Under the pieces are notes generated by a model. The model worked only from the letters and a program-made list of their open reading frames with translations. It was not told the DNA's origin and ran no database searches. 64,000 nucleotides of DNA from Aquabacterium sp. OR-4. Its GTDB lineage: Bacteria; Pseudomonadota; Gammaproteobacteria; Burkholderiales; Burkholderiaceae_C. Positions 25,533 through 34,125 of the stretch are shown here, one piece after another; the stretch's first letter is position 1; each line of letters begins with the position of its first letter. A program made the translations under genes and the position numbers. The stretch spans positions 1,178,001-1,242,000 of the forward strand of contig NZ_JAOCQD020000001.1 in NCBI RefSeq assembly GCF_025290835.2. Direction: 5' to 3'.

Positions 25533-26467
25533 CCGTGTCTGCCCCCTCCCTGGACGCGCTGCTGCAGCGCGCCGACCAGCTTCTCGCGCGCCTGGAAGGC
25601 GTGCTGCCGCATCCGTTGGCCGCGCCCGACTGGGGCGCCTCGATCGCCTACCGTTACCGCAAGCGCGGTGCCTCGGGCCTGCTGCAGCCGGTGCGCCAGG
25701 TGGCCGGCATCCGGTTGAAGGATCTGCAGGAGGTGGACGGCCAGAAGGAGCGCCTGCTGCGCAACACCGCGCAGTTCGTGGCCGGCCAGCCGGCCAACAA
25801 CGTGCTGCTCACCGGCGCGCGCGGCACCGGCAAGAGCAGCCTGATCAAGGCCTGCCTGAACGAGTTTGCCGACCGTGGCCTGCGCCTGATCGAGGTCGAC
25901 AAGGCCGACCTGATCGACCTGCCCGATCTGGTGGACCTGGTGGCCGACCGGCCCGAGCGCTTCATCGTGTTCTGCGACGACCTCAGCTTCGACGAGGGCG
26001 AGCCCGGCTACAAGGCGCTCAAGAGCATCCTCGACGGCAGCATCGCCGCGGCCAGCGACAACCTGCTGATCTACGCCACCAGCAACCGCCGCCACCTGCT
26101 GCCCGAGTACATGAAGGAGAACCTCACGTACCAGCACACCGAGGACGGCGAAGTCCATCCCGGCGAGGGCGTGGAGGAGAAGATCTCGCTGAGTGAGCGC
26201 TTCGGCCTGTGGATCAGCTTCTACCCGTTCAGCCAGCCCGAGTACCTGGCCATCGTGGCGCAGTGGCTGCGGCACTTCGGCGTGGCCGAGGCCACCATCG
26301 CCACCGCGCGCCAGCCCAGCCTGGTGTGGGCCCTGGAGCGCGGCTCGCGCTCGGGCCGGGTGGCCTACCAGTTTGCGCGCGACTGGGCCGGGCGCGAGCA
26401 TGGCGGCGACGCGCCCCATGCACCGTCCACCGAGGTGCCGGCCCCCGACGGGCTCGACCGTGTCTGA
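25529..26467 (+). CDS. DUF815-family AAA ATPase
   Basis: A 312-aa predicted cytoplasmic ATPase. Walker A is TGARGTGKSSL, Walker B FIVFCDDLSF, and sensor 1 IYATSNRRHLLPE, which with the following EKISLSERFGLWISFYPF is characteristic of the DUF815 family. The function of the family is not established. It overlaps pdeM at its start and the mutT start at its end, so three genes form one coupled unit; the DUF815-mutT pair is common in Burkholderiales. Confidence 0.92.
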   Translation: MTVSAPSLDALLQRADQLLARLEGVLPHPLAAPDWGASIAYRYRKRGASGLLQPVRQVAGIRLKDLQEVDGQKERLLRNTAQFVAGQPANNVLLTGARGTGKSSLIKACLNEFADRGLRLIEVDKADLIDLPDLVDLVADRPERFIVFCDDLSFDEGEPGYKALKSILDGSIAAASDNLLIYATSNRRHLLPEYMKENLTYQHTEDGEVHPGEGVEEKISLSERFGLWISFYPFSQPEYLAIVAQWLRHFGVAEATIATARQPSLVWALERGSRSGRVAYQFARDWAGREHGGDAPHAPSTEVPAPDGLDRV

Positions 26468-26984
26468 GGCCGGCCCGCACGCGGCCCCGGCCCAACCCGC
26501 CGAGGGCACGCCGAAGATCACCGCGGTGGACGGCGCGCCCACCCACGACCGCCCGGTCACCGAGGTGGCCGTGGGCGTGCTGGTGCGCCGCGATGCGCAG
26601 GGCGTCGAGCGCGAGTTCCTGCTCACCACCCGGCCCGAGGGCAAGGTGTATGCCGGCTACTGGGAGTTTCCGGGCGGCAAGTTCGAGCCCGGCGAGACGC
26701 TCGAGCAGGCCTTGCGCCGCGAGCTGCACGAGGAGCTGGGCATCACCATCGGCGCTGTGCACCCCTGGCAGGTGGCGATGTTCGACTACCCGCATGCCCG
26801 CGTGCGGCTGAACTTCTGCAAGGTGTTCGACTGGGCCGGCGAGCTGCACATGCGCGAAGGCCAGCAGATGGCCTGGTGCACCCTGCCGGTGCAGGAGCTG
26901 CCGGTGCTGCCGGGCACGCTGCCGGTCTTGCGCTGGTTTGCCGCCGAGCGCGGCCACAGCGGCGCCACCCACCGCGAGGCCTGA
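26460..26984 (+). CDS. mutT: MutT-type Nudix hydrolase
   Basis: A 174-aa Nudix protein; the complete Nudix box is GGKFEPGETLEQALRRELHEELG near residues 80-102. YAGYWEFPGGKFEPGE and the C-terminal FARVRLNF-like region (HARVRLNFCKVF) match MutT, which removes 8-oxo-dGTP from the nucleotide pool. The start is a GTG at 26460 overlapping the DUF815 stop by eight bases; the ~35 residues before homology begins are variable. No thiamine-phosphate synthase domain is fused to it. Confidence 0.9.
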   Translation: MSEAGPHAAPAQPAEGTPKITAVDGAPTHDRPVTEVAVGVLVRRDAQGVEREFLLTTRPEGKVYAGYWEFPGGKFEPGETLEQALRRELHEELGITIGAVHPWQVAMFDYPHARVRLNFCKVFDWAGELHMREGQQMAWCTLPVQELPVLPGTLPVLRWFAAERGHSGATHREA

Positions 26985-27070
26985 GACGCTGAGGGGGGCG
27001 GGGCGCGCGGGGCAGGGGGCTGATCGCCGGCCTGGGTGCGCGGCCGGCAGGGCCGCCCCGGCCCGCTCGC

Positions 27071-27076
27071 TACACT
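27071..27076 (+). promoter_or_regulatory. Candidate -10 hexamer (TACACT) for a leaderless hisI mRNA
   Basis: GCTACACTGCCGGCATG: TACACT is followed by exactly six bases and the hisI ATG at 27083. There is no Shine-Dalgarno. The site is in a real intergenic region, unlike the similar site before DUF815. Confidence 0.45.
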
Positions 27077-27082
27077 GCCGGC

Positions 27083-27487
27083 ATGGATTGGCTCGACAGC
27101 ATCAAGTGGGACAGCGACGGCCTGGTGCCGGTGATCGCGCAGGAGGCGGGCAGCGGCGATGTGCTGATGTTCGCCTGGATGAACCGCGAGGCCCTGAGCC
27201 GCACCGCCGAGCTGGGCCAGGCGGTGTACTGGAGCCGCTCGCGCCGGCGCCTGTGGCACAAGGGCGAAGAAAGCGGGCACTTCCAGCAGGTGCACGAGCT
27301 GCGCCTGGACTGCGACGCCGACGTGGTGCTGATGAAGGTCACACAACTCGGGCACGATCCCGGCATCGCGTGCCACACCGGCCGGCACAGCTGCTTTTAC
27401 AGCCGGCTCGAGGGCACGGCCGCAGCGCGGCAGTGGACGGCCGTGGAGCCGGTGCTCGAAGACCCCGAGCGCATCTACAAGAAGTAA
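27083..27487 (+). CDS. hisI: Phosphoribosyl-AMP cyclohydrolase
   Basis: Third step of histidine synthesis, opening the adenine ring of PR-AMP. The 134-aa protein has [11 protein letters not shown], the zinc-binding Cys motifs [12 protein letters not shown] and [13 protein letters not shown], and [16 protein letters not shown]. Full family length, not fused to HisE, which follows 42 bases later. The other his genes are not in the window. Confidence 0.96.
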   Translation: MDWLDSIKWDSDGLVPVIAQEAGSGDVLMFAWMNREALSRTAELGQAVYWSRSRRRLWHKGEESGHFQQVHELRLDCDADVVLMKVTQLGHDPGIACHTGRHSCFYSRLEGTAAARQWTAVEPVLEDPERIYKK

Positions 27488-27529
27488 AGCCTGTTTGAAC
27501 CTGCCCGGCGCCATCGCCAGCCTTTCGCC

Positions 27530-27892
27530 ATGAGCCCCAGCCCCGCCATCACCTCCCAGGATCTGCTCGCCCGTCTGGCCGAGGTGATCGAGTCGCGCAA
27601 GCCGGCCCATGGCGGCGACCCCGACAAGAGCTATGTGGCCAAGCTGTTTGCCAAGGGCACCGATGCCATTCTCAAGAAGGTGGGCGAAGAGGCCACCGAG
27701 ACGGTGATGGCCGCCAAGGACGGCGACCGCGCCAAGATCGTCTACGAGGTGGCCGACCTGTGGTTCCACTCGATCATCGCGCTGGCCCAGTTCGATCTGG
27801 CACCGGCCGATGTGCTGGCCGAGCTGGCGCGCCGCGAAGGCCTGTCGGGGCTGGAAGAGTTTGCCCGCCGCAGCGCGCCGCCTGGGGCCTGA
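27530..27892 (+). CDS. hisE: Phosphoribosyl-ATP pyrophosphatase
   Basis: Second step of histidine synthesis. The 120-aa all-helical MazG-like protein carries [24 protein letters not shown] and [15 protein letters not shown], with the paired acidic Mg-binding residues (EE-T-E and E-D) of the family. It is cotranscribed with hisI. A dispersed 85-bp element separates it from hinT. Confidence 0.96.
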   Translation: MSPSPAITSQDLLARLAEVIESRKPAHGGDPDKSYVAKLFAKGTDAILKKVGEEATETVMAAKDGDRAKIVYEVADLWFHSIIALAQFDLAPADVLAELARREGLSGLEEFARRSAPPGA

Positions 27893-27936
27893 CCACCACA
27901 ATGACGACCGACATGAAACAACCACACTCAGACGCG

Positions 27937-28021
27937 AGCGGGCCGAGCGCCGGGCCGCTCCCAAGCCGGCCCGCATCCGCTCGGGGGATCGGCCGACGTA
28001 CCCGGCGGACGAGGGGCTGAC
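27937..28021 (+). repeat. 85-bp dispersed element ending at the hinT start codon, copy 1
   Basis: This stretch matches 42643-42727 at 75 of 85 positions with no gaps, and both copies end at the base before an ATG. It carries GAGGGG five bases before that ATG, a usable Shine-Dalgarno. A first hairpin CGGGCCG/CGGCCCG lies in its left part. The right part can pair CCGCTCG with CGAGGGG (one mismatch), hiding the Shine-Dalgarno. A small frame opening at 27901 (MTTDMKQ) ends with a TGA one base before the hinT ATG and is probably not a gene. Confidence 0.9.
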
Positions 28022-28363
28022 ATGGACACGAACTGCATCTTCTGCAAGATCGTCGCCGGGCAGATCCCGGCCAAGAAGGTTCATGAAGACGAGCACCTGC
28101 TGGCCTTTCACGACATTCAGCCCTGGGCGCCGGTGCACATCCTGGTCATTCCCAAGCTGCACATCGTCAGCATGGCCGATGTGGACGAGCGCCATGCCGA
28201 ACTGCTGGGCCGCATGATGGCCGTCACGCCGCGCCTGATGCGCGAGCTGGGCGTGAGCAATGGCTTTCGCCACGTGATCAACACCGGCCGCGACGGCATG
28301 CAGGAGGTGATGCACCTGCACCTGCATGTGATGGGCGGACCGCGCCCCTGGAACAAAGGTTGA
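28022..28363 (+). CDS. hinT: Histidine-triad nucleotide hydrolase HinT
   Basis: A 113-aa HIT protein that hydrolyses purine phosphoramidates. CIFCKIVAGQIPAKKV is the conserved N-terminus and MHLHLHVMGG is the histidine triad. Full family length. The Shine-Dalgarno lies inside the dispersed 85-bp element immediately upstream. The position between hisE and tatA is a familiar Burkholderiales arrangement. Confidence 0.95.
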   Translation: MDTNCIFCKIVAGQIPAKKVHEDEHLLAFHDIQPWAPVHILVIPKLHIVSMADVDERHAELLGRMMAVTPRLMRELGVSNGFRHVINTGRDGMQEVMHLHLHVMGGPRPWNKG

Positions 28364-28442
28364 TCGCGCCGGTCTCACCGGGCACGCAGGGTCCAACCCC
28401 TAGAATCGTCTTTTACGCCTCAAGTTTCTCCAGGAGTTCGTC

Positions 28443-28676
28443 ATGGGTTCATTCAGCATCTGGCACTGGCTCATCGTGCTGCTTGTGGTGGTGCTGATCT
28501 TCGGCACCAAGAAGCTCAAGAACATGGGCAGCGATCTCGGATCGGCCGTCAAGGGTTTCAAGGACGGCATGAAGGACGGCGGCGCGTCGGCCGATGCCGC
28601 CCCCACGCAGGTGCCGCACCAGCAGAAGTCGGCCGATGCCGGCACCGTGGACGTCGAGGCCAAGACCAAGTCTTGA
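28443..28676 (+). CDS. tatA: Twin-arginine translocase subunit TatA
   Basis: A 77-aa pore-forming Tat subunit. One membrane helix ([15 protein letters not shown]) is followed by the conserved hinge [12 protein letters not shown] and an amphipathic helix [12 protein letters not shown], with a polar tail. CAGGAG precedes the ATG and TAGAAT at 28401-28406 is a plausible -10 box. First gene of tatABC. Confidence 0.96.
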   Translation: MGSFSIWHWLIVLLVVVLIFGTKKLKNMGSDLGSAVKGFKDGMKDGGASADAAPTQVPHQQKSADAGTVDVEAKTKS

Positions 28677-28776
28677 CCCACGCCTGCACGGACCTGGCCG
28701 CCTGCCGCCCTGAGCCCACTGGCGCCCGCGCAGCGGTGCGCCACTGCCGCACAGCCTTCCGCCCCGAGCCCTCCGC

Positions 28777-29268
28777 ATGATCGATTTCGGATTCGACAAG
28801 CTTGCGCTGATCGGCGCGGTGGCGCTGATCGTCATCGGCCCCGAGAAGCTGCCCAAGGTGGCCCGCACCGTGGGCACCCTGCTGGGCAAGGCACGGCGTT
28901 ATGTGGCCGATGTCAAGGCCGAGGTCAACCGCTCGATCGAGCTTGAAGAACTGCAGAAGATGAAGTCGCAGTTCGAGACCGCGGCGCACGATGTCGAGCA
29001 GTCGGTCAAGACCGATTTCAACGAGGCGCAGCAATCGTTCAACGAGCAGTTCAGCGGCCTGGGCAGCGGCTTTGGCGACAGCGGCGCCAGCGCCGATGGC
29101 AGCCATGACGTGATCTCGCTGCCCGACCTGCCGCCGCAGTACCAGCGCCCCAACAAGCACTGGCGCCTCAAGCGCAGCGCCATGCCGCGCTGGTACAAGC
29201 AGCGCGCCGGCGTGCGCGGCCATGTGCAGTCGGGCGCGGCGCGCGTGGCGCGGCACCGCCCGAAATGA
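28777..29268 (+). CDS. tatB: Twin-arginine translocase subunit TatB
   Basis: A 163-aa Tat receptor subunit that with TatC binds RR signal peptides. It begins [30 protein letters not shown], with the Glu in the membrane helix and the GPEKLP hinge specific to TatB. A long charged amphipathic helix and a variable polar C-terminus follow. It lies 100 bases after tatA. Confidence 0.95.
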   Translation: MIDFGFDKLALIGAVALIVIGPEKLPKVARTVGTLLGKARRYVADVKAEVNRSIELEELQKMKSQFETAAHDVEQSVKTDFNEAQQSFNEQFSGLGSGFGDSGASADGSHDVISLPDLPPQYQRPNKHWRLKRSAMPRWYKQRAGVRGHVQSGAARVARHRPK

Positions 29269-29335
29269 TCAACCCGCCGCGGCGCCCCATGGACTCGAGC
29301 GCAATGGGTGCCGTCTGGCGCCATGGACCACTGAA

Positions 29336-30130
29336 TTGACCACCGAACCCCAGGACGAACTGGCCGGCACCGAGCAGCCCTTTGTCTCGCACCTGATCGA
29401 GCTGCGCGACCGACTGATCCGCGCCGTGATCGCCGTTGGCGTGGTCTTCGGCGTGCTGTGCCTGTGGCCCGGCCCGGGCGGCATGTACGACCTGCTGGCC
29501 CAGCCGCTGGTGGCGGCCTTGCCCAAGGGCAGCACGATGATCGCCACCAACGTGATCTCGCCCTTTCTGGTGCCGCTGAAGGTCACGCTGATGGGCGCCT
29601 TCCTGGTGGCGCTGCCGGTGGTGCTGTACCAGGTCTGGGGTTTTGTCGCGCCGGGGCTCTACAGCCACGAGAAGCGCCTGGTGCTGCCGCTGGTGGTGTC
29701 GAGCACGCTGCTGTTCCTGGCGGGCGTGGCCTTCTGCTACTTCTTCGTGTTCGGCCAGGTGTTCAGCTTCATCCAGAGCTTCGCGCCCAAGAGCATCACC
29801 GCCGCGCCCGACATCGAGGCCTACCTGGGCTTTGTGCTGACGATGTTCATCGCCTTCGGCGCCGCCTTCGAGGTGCCGGTGGCGGTGGTGGTGCTGGCGC
29901 GCATGGGCATCGTCAGCGTCGAGAAGCTCAGGGAGTGGCGTGGCTACTTCATCGTTGGCGCCTTCGTGATCTCGGCCGTGATCACGCCGCCCGACATCGT
30001 CTCGCAGCTGGCGCTGGCGATCCCGATGTGCCTGCTGTACGAGGTGGGCATCGTGGCCGCCCGGGTGTTCATCAAGCACACCCAGCCGCCAGCGGCCGAC
30101 GCCGAGGCCGGCGCCAAGACCGAGCCCTGA
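29336..30130 (+). CDS. tatC: Twin-arginine translocase subunit TatC
   Basis: Core signal-peptide receptor of the Tat system, 264 aa with six predicted membrane helices. EQPFVSHLIELRDRLI is the conserved N-terminal motif with the Glu of the RR-binding site. Also seen are LVALPVVLYQVWGFVAPGL and FGAAFEVPV. The proposed start is a TTG at 29336 (MTTEPQDELAG), because no ATG lies between tatB and the conserved region; the only in-frame ATG is inside tatB at 29222. No clear Shine-Dalgarno is seen, so the start is moderately secure. Two exported proteins in the window (the transglutaminase and S9 peptidase) have RR signals. Confidence 0.94.
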   Translation: MTTEPQDELAGTEQPFVSHLIELRDRLIRAVIAVGVVFGVLCLWPGPGGMYDLLAQPLVAALPKGSTMIATNVISPFLVPLKVTLMGAFLVALPVVLYQVWGFVAPGLYSHEKRLVLPLVVSSTLLFLAGVAFCYFFVFGQVFSFIQSFAPKSITAAPDIEAYLGFVLTMFIAFGAAFEVPVAVVVLARMGIVSVEKLREWRGYFIVGAFVISAVITPPDIVSQLALAIPMCLLYEVGIVAARVFIKHTQPPAADAEAGAKTEP

Positions 30131-30216
30131 TCGGCGGCAGCGGCGGCGCGCCCGCCGCGGCTGGTGGCCCGGGCCGGCGGCCTGGCCTGACGACGGCGGC
30201 TGGTTACTGCAAGTGA

Positions 30217-31410
30217 CTACTGCGGCTGGCGCCGCGGCAGCTGCGGCTTGCGCTGCACCACGTCCACCGTCAGGGCCAGCGCCTTGCTGCCGCGCTGCAC
30301 CTGCAGCGTGGCGGGCTTGCCGGGCGGCAGGGCGGCCACGGTGTTGAGCAGCTGCGCCACGCTGGCCACCGGCTGGCCGGCCACCGCCAGCACCACGTCG
30401 CCCGGCTTCACGCCGCCCTTGTAGGCCGGGCCGTCCTGCAGCACGCCGGTGATCAGCACGCCCTTGTTGACCTCGAGCTTGAAGTTCTCGACGAACTCGG
30501 GCGTCAGGTCGCGCGGCTCCACGCCGATCCAGCCGCGGCGCACCTCGCCGTCGCGCAGCAGGTCGTCCATCACCCGGCGCGCCACATCCACGGGAATGGC
30601 AAAGCCGATGCCCATGCTGCCGCCCGAGCGCGAGTAGATGGCGGTGTTGATGCCCACCAGCTGGCCCTGCGCATCCACCAGCGCACCGCCCGAGTTGCCC
30701 GGATTGATGGCCGCATCGGTCTGGATGAAGCTCTCGAAGGTGGACAGGCCCAGGCCGTTGCGGCCCAGCGCGCTGACGATGCCCATGGTCACCGTCTGGC
30801 CCACGTTGAAGGGGTTGCCGATGGCCAGCACCGCGTCGCCCACCTGCAGCGCGCCGCTGCGGCCCAGCGCCACCGCGGGCAGCTTGTCGAGCGGGATGCG
30901 CAGCACCGCCAGATCGGTCTCGGGGTCGGTGCCCACCACCTCGGCGCGCACCTCGCGGCCATCGGCCAGGCGGATGTCGATCTCGCGCGCGTTGTCCACC
31001 ACATGGTGGTTGGTCAGCAGCAGGCCGTCGGCCGAGACGATCACGCCCGAGCCAAAGCCGGCCTGCGGCTGGCCGCGCTCACCGAAGAAGAAATTGAAGT
31101 TCGGGTCGTCGGCGTGCGGGTTGCGGCTGCGCGCGATGCTGGTGGTGACGCTGACCACCGCCGGCGCCGCCGCACGGGCCGCGGCGGCAAAGCCCTCGCG
31201 CGGCTGCGTACCGGCGCTGCCGCCGCCCGCCGTGGCGGGCAGCAGGCCGGGGGCGCCGCGCAGCGGGCCCAGCAGCGGCGCGCCGCTGCCCGGGCGGCTG
31301 CTGCGCTGGCCGGCCAGGCCCAGCCAGTGCGGCTTGAGCGTGCCCACCACGAACAGCACCGCCAGGGCCACCGTGGTGGCCTGGGAGAAAATCAGCCAGA
31401 GACGTCGCAT
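30217..31410 (-). CDS. HtrA/Deg-type S1C serine protease with one PDZ domain
   Basis: Periplasmic quality-control protease, 397 aa. An N-terminal membrane anchor (FSQATTVALAVLFVVGTL) makes it DegS-like rather than freely secreted. Triad: His136 in TNHHVVDN, Asp166 in ETDLAVLR and Ser240 in NPGNSGGAL, with spacings close to DegP. A single PDZ domain at about 290-375 has GVLITGVLQDGPAYKGGVKPGDVV. The ATG at 31410 is chosen because the anchor starts there. It is convergent with tatC and divergent from the Nif3-like gene, an arrangement frequent in this group. Confidence 0.94.
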   Translation of the reverse strand: MRRLWLIFSQATTVALAVLFVVGTLKPHWLGLAGQRSSRPGSGAPLLGPLRGAPGLLPATAGGGSAGTQPREGFAAAARAAAPAVVSVTTSIARSRNPHADDPNFNFFFGERGQPQAGFGSGVIVSADGLLLTNHHVVDNAREIDIRLADGREVRAEVVGTDPETDLAVLRIPLDKLPAVALGRSGALQVGDAVLAIGNPFNVGQTVTMGIVSALGRNGLGLSTFESFIQTDAAINPGNSGGALVDAQGQLVGINTAIYSRSGGSMGIGFAIPVDVARRVMDDLLRDGEVRRGWIGVEPRDLTPEFVENFKLEVNKGVLITGVLQDGPAYKGGVKPGDVVLAVAGQPVASVAQLLNTVAALPPGKPATLQVQRGSKALALTVDVVQRKPQLPRRQPQ

Positions 31411-31450
31411 CGGTGGGCGGTGGGGCAGCAAACAGACAGTGGGGACGGCG

Positions 31451-32221
31451 ATGGACTCAAACCACGCGCAACTCGGGCGCGGCGCGCTCGAAACACACCT
31501 GGCCGGCCTGCTGGGCGTCGATCGGTTCAAGGATTATGGGCCGAACGGTCTGCAGGTCGAGGGCCGGGCCACGGTGCGCCGGCTGGTCAGCGGCGTCACC
31601 GCCAGCCTGGCCTTCATCGAGGCCGCGATCGCCGATGGCGCCGATGCGCTGCTGGTGCACCACGGCCTGTTCTGGCGTGGCCAGGACGGCCGCGTCACCG
31701 GCTGGATGCGCCAGCGCCTGGGCCGCCTGCTGGCCGCCGATGTGAGCCTCTACGCCTACCACCTGCCGCTGGATGCCCATGCCCAGCTGGGCAACAACGC
31801 GCAGCTGGGTGCCCGCCTGGGCCTGGTGGCCGATGCGCAGTTTGGCGAGCAGGCGCTGGGCTTCATCGGCCCGGCGCCCGAGGGCACGGCCGATGCGGCG
31901 GCGCTGGCCGCGCGCGTGGCCGTGGCACTGGGCCGCACGCCGGTGCTGCTGCCGGGCGATGGCCGGCCACTGCGGCGCGTGGCCTGGTGCACCGGCGGCG
32001 CGCAGGGCTATTTCGAGGCCGCCATCGCGGCCGGCGCCGATGCCTTCATCACCGGCGAGCTGTCGGAGCCGCAGGCGCACATCGCACGCGAGACCGGTGC
32101 CGCCTTCCTGGCCTGCGGCCACCATGCCACCGAGCGCTACGGCGTGCAGGCCGTTGGCGAGCACCTGGCGCGCGAGTTCGGCATCGCCCACCGCTTCATC
32201 GAGATCGACAACCCGGCCTGA
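31451..32221 (+). CDS. Nif3-like dinuclear metal-centre protein
   Basis: A 256-aa member of the Nif3/YbgI (GTP cyclohydrolase I type 2-like) family. KDYGPNGLQVEG and LLVHHGLFWRG provide the metal-binding His residues; the second His cluster is FLACGHHATERYG with the following Glu. The cellular role of the family is unresolved. GACAGT sits ten bases before the ATG, so the transcript leader may be only a few bases long. Confidence 0.92.
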   Translation: MDSNHAQLGRGALETHLAGLLGVDRFKDYGPNGLQVEGRATVRRLVSGVTASLAFIEAAIADGADALLVHHGLFWRGQDGRVTGWMRQRLGRLLAADVSLYAYHLPLDAHAQLGNNAQLGARLGLVADAQFGEQALGFIGPAPEGTADAAALAARVAVALGRTPVLLPGDGRPLRRVAWCTGGAQGYFEAAIAAGADAFITGELSEPQAHIARETGAAFLACGHHATERYGVQAVGEHLAREFGIAHRFIEIDNPA

Positions 32222-32343
32222 CGGGCCCAGCCGCGTGGCGGCCTTGCCGCCGCCCTGCCGCGACGGCGCCGCCAGCGGCCGGGCGCAAGCGCTGGCGCGG
32301 CGGCCGCTGGCGTCGGGCAGTGCCAGGCCATCGACTCAGCGCG

Positions 32344-32892
32344 TCAGAAGCCGAACTTCACGCCGAGCGTGAACTGGTCGGCGTTGGTGTGCGTGCTGTA
32401 GGCGCTGAGCCGGTAACGCTCCCATTCGGCGCGCAGCGCGGTGCTCTGGCTCAGCTGGTACTGCAGGCCGCCACCGATCTTGAGCGCCATGCCGCGGTCG
32501 CTGCCGGTGCTGGTCACGGTCTTCAGGTCGGCCAGGCCCACGCGGCCCAGCAGGCTGAAGCCCTGGCCCAGCGGCAGCAGGCCCACGCCGTCCAGGCCGT
32601 AGCCGCGCGCCCGGGCCTCGTTGCCGTTGGCGTCCTGCTGGGAGCCCAGGCGCACCGAGCTGAGCTCCAGCGCATAGTTCGGCGTGAGCTGCCAGCCGCC
32701 GTAGACCTTGTAGCCGGTGCCGCTGTCGCTGCCGTCGATGCCATTGACCGGGCCGCGCCAGCTGGTGCTGCCCAGGCTGCCGCCCAGGTAGTAGGGCGTG
32801 TCGGCCTGCGCCTGGCCGCTGCCCAGCGCCAGCAGCGCAGCGGTGCTCAGCGCGACAGACCAGGACGGAAGCAAAGTGGGGATGTGCCGCAT
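32344..32892 (-). CDS. Small outer-membrane beta-barrel protein, OmpA-like
   Basis: A 182-aa predicted eight-stranded barrel. A signal peptide ends around SGQAQA, then alternating strands follow from TPYYLGGSLGSTSW to QFTLGVKFGF, with a C-terminal Phe. AWERY- and YQL-type strands resemble the OmpW/OmpX/OmpA-barrel class. AGGAG precedes the ATG at 32892. Function unknown; it faces pdxA divergently. Confidence 0.82.
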   Translation of the reverse strand: MRHIPTLLPSWSVALSTAALLALGSGQAQADTPYYLGGSLGSTSWRGPVNGIDGSDSGTGYKVYGGWQLTPNYALELSSVRLGSQQDANGNEARARGYGLDGVGLLPLGQGFSLLGRVGLADLKTVTSTGSDRGMALKIGGGLQYQLSQSTALRAEWERYRLSAYSTHTNADQFTLGVKFGF

Positions 32893-33053
32893 CGGGCGAC
32901 TCCTGTGGTGGAACAGGGCTTGATGCTGGCGCCGCGCCAGCACCGCGGTTTGTCGAGCACGCAAAGCCGGGTGAAGCTGCGCAAGCCTGTGTGGTGTGCG
33001 GCCGGCCGGCGGGGTGCCGGGCCGGCGCGTGGCGCCACGCGACAATCCGCGCC

Positions 33054-34070
33054 ATGGCATCCAACCCATCCTCTCTGCTGGCCGTCTCCATGGGCGACCC
33101 CTGCGGCATCGGCCCCGAGATCATTGCCAAGGCGGTGGCCACACGGTCGCTCGGGCCGGTGCTGGTGGTGGGCAGCGTGGCCGTGATGCGGCGTGCCGTG
33201 GCGCAATGCGGCCTGCTGCTGCCGGTGGCAGTGCTCGAGGCGCCGGCCGATGCCGGCCAGGCGCCACCCGGCTGTCTGCCGGTGTGGCAGCCGCCGGGCC
33301 TGCCCGAGGCACTGGCTCAGCTGCCGATGGGCGCCATCCATGCCGATGCCGGCCAGGCCGCAGCGCGGTGCATCGAAGCCGGCGCGGCGCTGGTGCAGGC
33401 CGGCACGGCCAGCGCGCTGGTCACTGCGCCCATCCACAAGGAGGCACTGGCCGCCGCCGGCGTGCCCTACCCGGGCCACACCGAGATGCTGCAGGCCCTG
33501 GCCGGTGGTGCGCCGGTGCGCATGATGCTGGCCAACGAGCAGCTGCGCGTGGTGCTGGTCACCATCCATGTGGCGCTGCGCCGGGCCATCGAGCTGCTGG
33601 ACGAGGCCGGCATCCTGCAGACCCTGCGCATCGCCCATGCCGCCGCTGCCGCCTGGGGCCAGGCGCGACCGCGTATCGCGGTGGCGGGCCTGAACCCGCA
33701 TGCCGGCGAGGGCGGCTTGTTTGGCGACGAGGAGCTGCGCATCATCGCCCCGGCCATCGCCGCGGCGCGCGCCGAGGGCATCGATGCCTCGGGGCCTTAT
33801 GCGCCCGACACGGTGTTCATGCGCGCGCGCCACGCGCCGCCGGCGCATCCGGGCGAGTTCGACCTGGTGGTGGCCATGACCCACGACCACGGCCTGATCC
33901 CGGTGAAGTACCTGGGCGTGGAGGAGGGCGTGAACGTGACCCTGGGCCTGCCCTTCGTGCGCACCAGCCCCGACCACGGCACGGCCTTCGACATCGCCGG
34001 CAGCGGCCGTGCCGATGCCGCCAGCCTGATCGCCGCGGCGCGCATGGCGCGCGCGCTCAGCGGCGCCTGA
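33054..34070 (+). CDS. pdxA: 4-hydroxythreonine-4-phosphate dehydrogenase
   Basis: Pyridoxal 5'-phosphate synthesis by the DXP-dependent route. The 338-aa protein has the PdxA signature MGDPCGIGPEII, metal-binding His in TAPIHKEAL and PGHTEML, GLNPHAGEGGLFG, and HDHGLIPVKYL, with SPDHGTAFDIAG near the end. Full-length. It lacks its common rsmA/surA neighbours here, so a PdxA2-like catabolic role is possible but less likely. GACAAT lies seven bases before the ATG, a near-leaderless arrangement. Confidence 0.94.
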   Translation: MASNPSSLLAVSMGDPCGIGPEIIAKAVATRSLGPVLVVGSVAVMRRAVAQCGLLLPVAVLEAPADAGQAPPGCLPVWQPPGLPEALAQLPMGAIHADAGQAAARCIEAGAALVQAGTASALVTAPIHKEALAAAGVPYPGHTEMLQALAGGAPVRMMLANEQLRVVLVTIHVALRRAIELLDEAGILQTLRIAHAAAAAWGQARPRIAVAGLNPHAGEGGLFGDEELRIIAPAIAAARAEGIDASGPYAPDTVFMRARHAPPAHPGEFDLVVAMTHDHGLIPVKYLGVEEGVNVTLGLPFVRTSPDHGTAFDIAGSGRADAASLIAAARMARALSGA

Positions 34071-34125
34071 AGGCCCATCGTCGCCTGCCGGGCCGCCCCC
34101 GCGACTGCGCCGGGATCGCCTGTGC

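Noticed and set aside
27901..28020. Short frame MTTDMKQPHSD... ending next to the hinT ATG
   Set aside because: Most of it lies inside the 85-bp repeat in a frame not shared with the other copy, and the product is low complexity. It may be a remnant of a small gene sometimes seen between hisE and hinT, but nothing supports that here.
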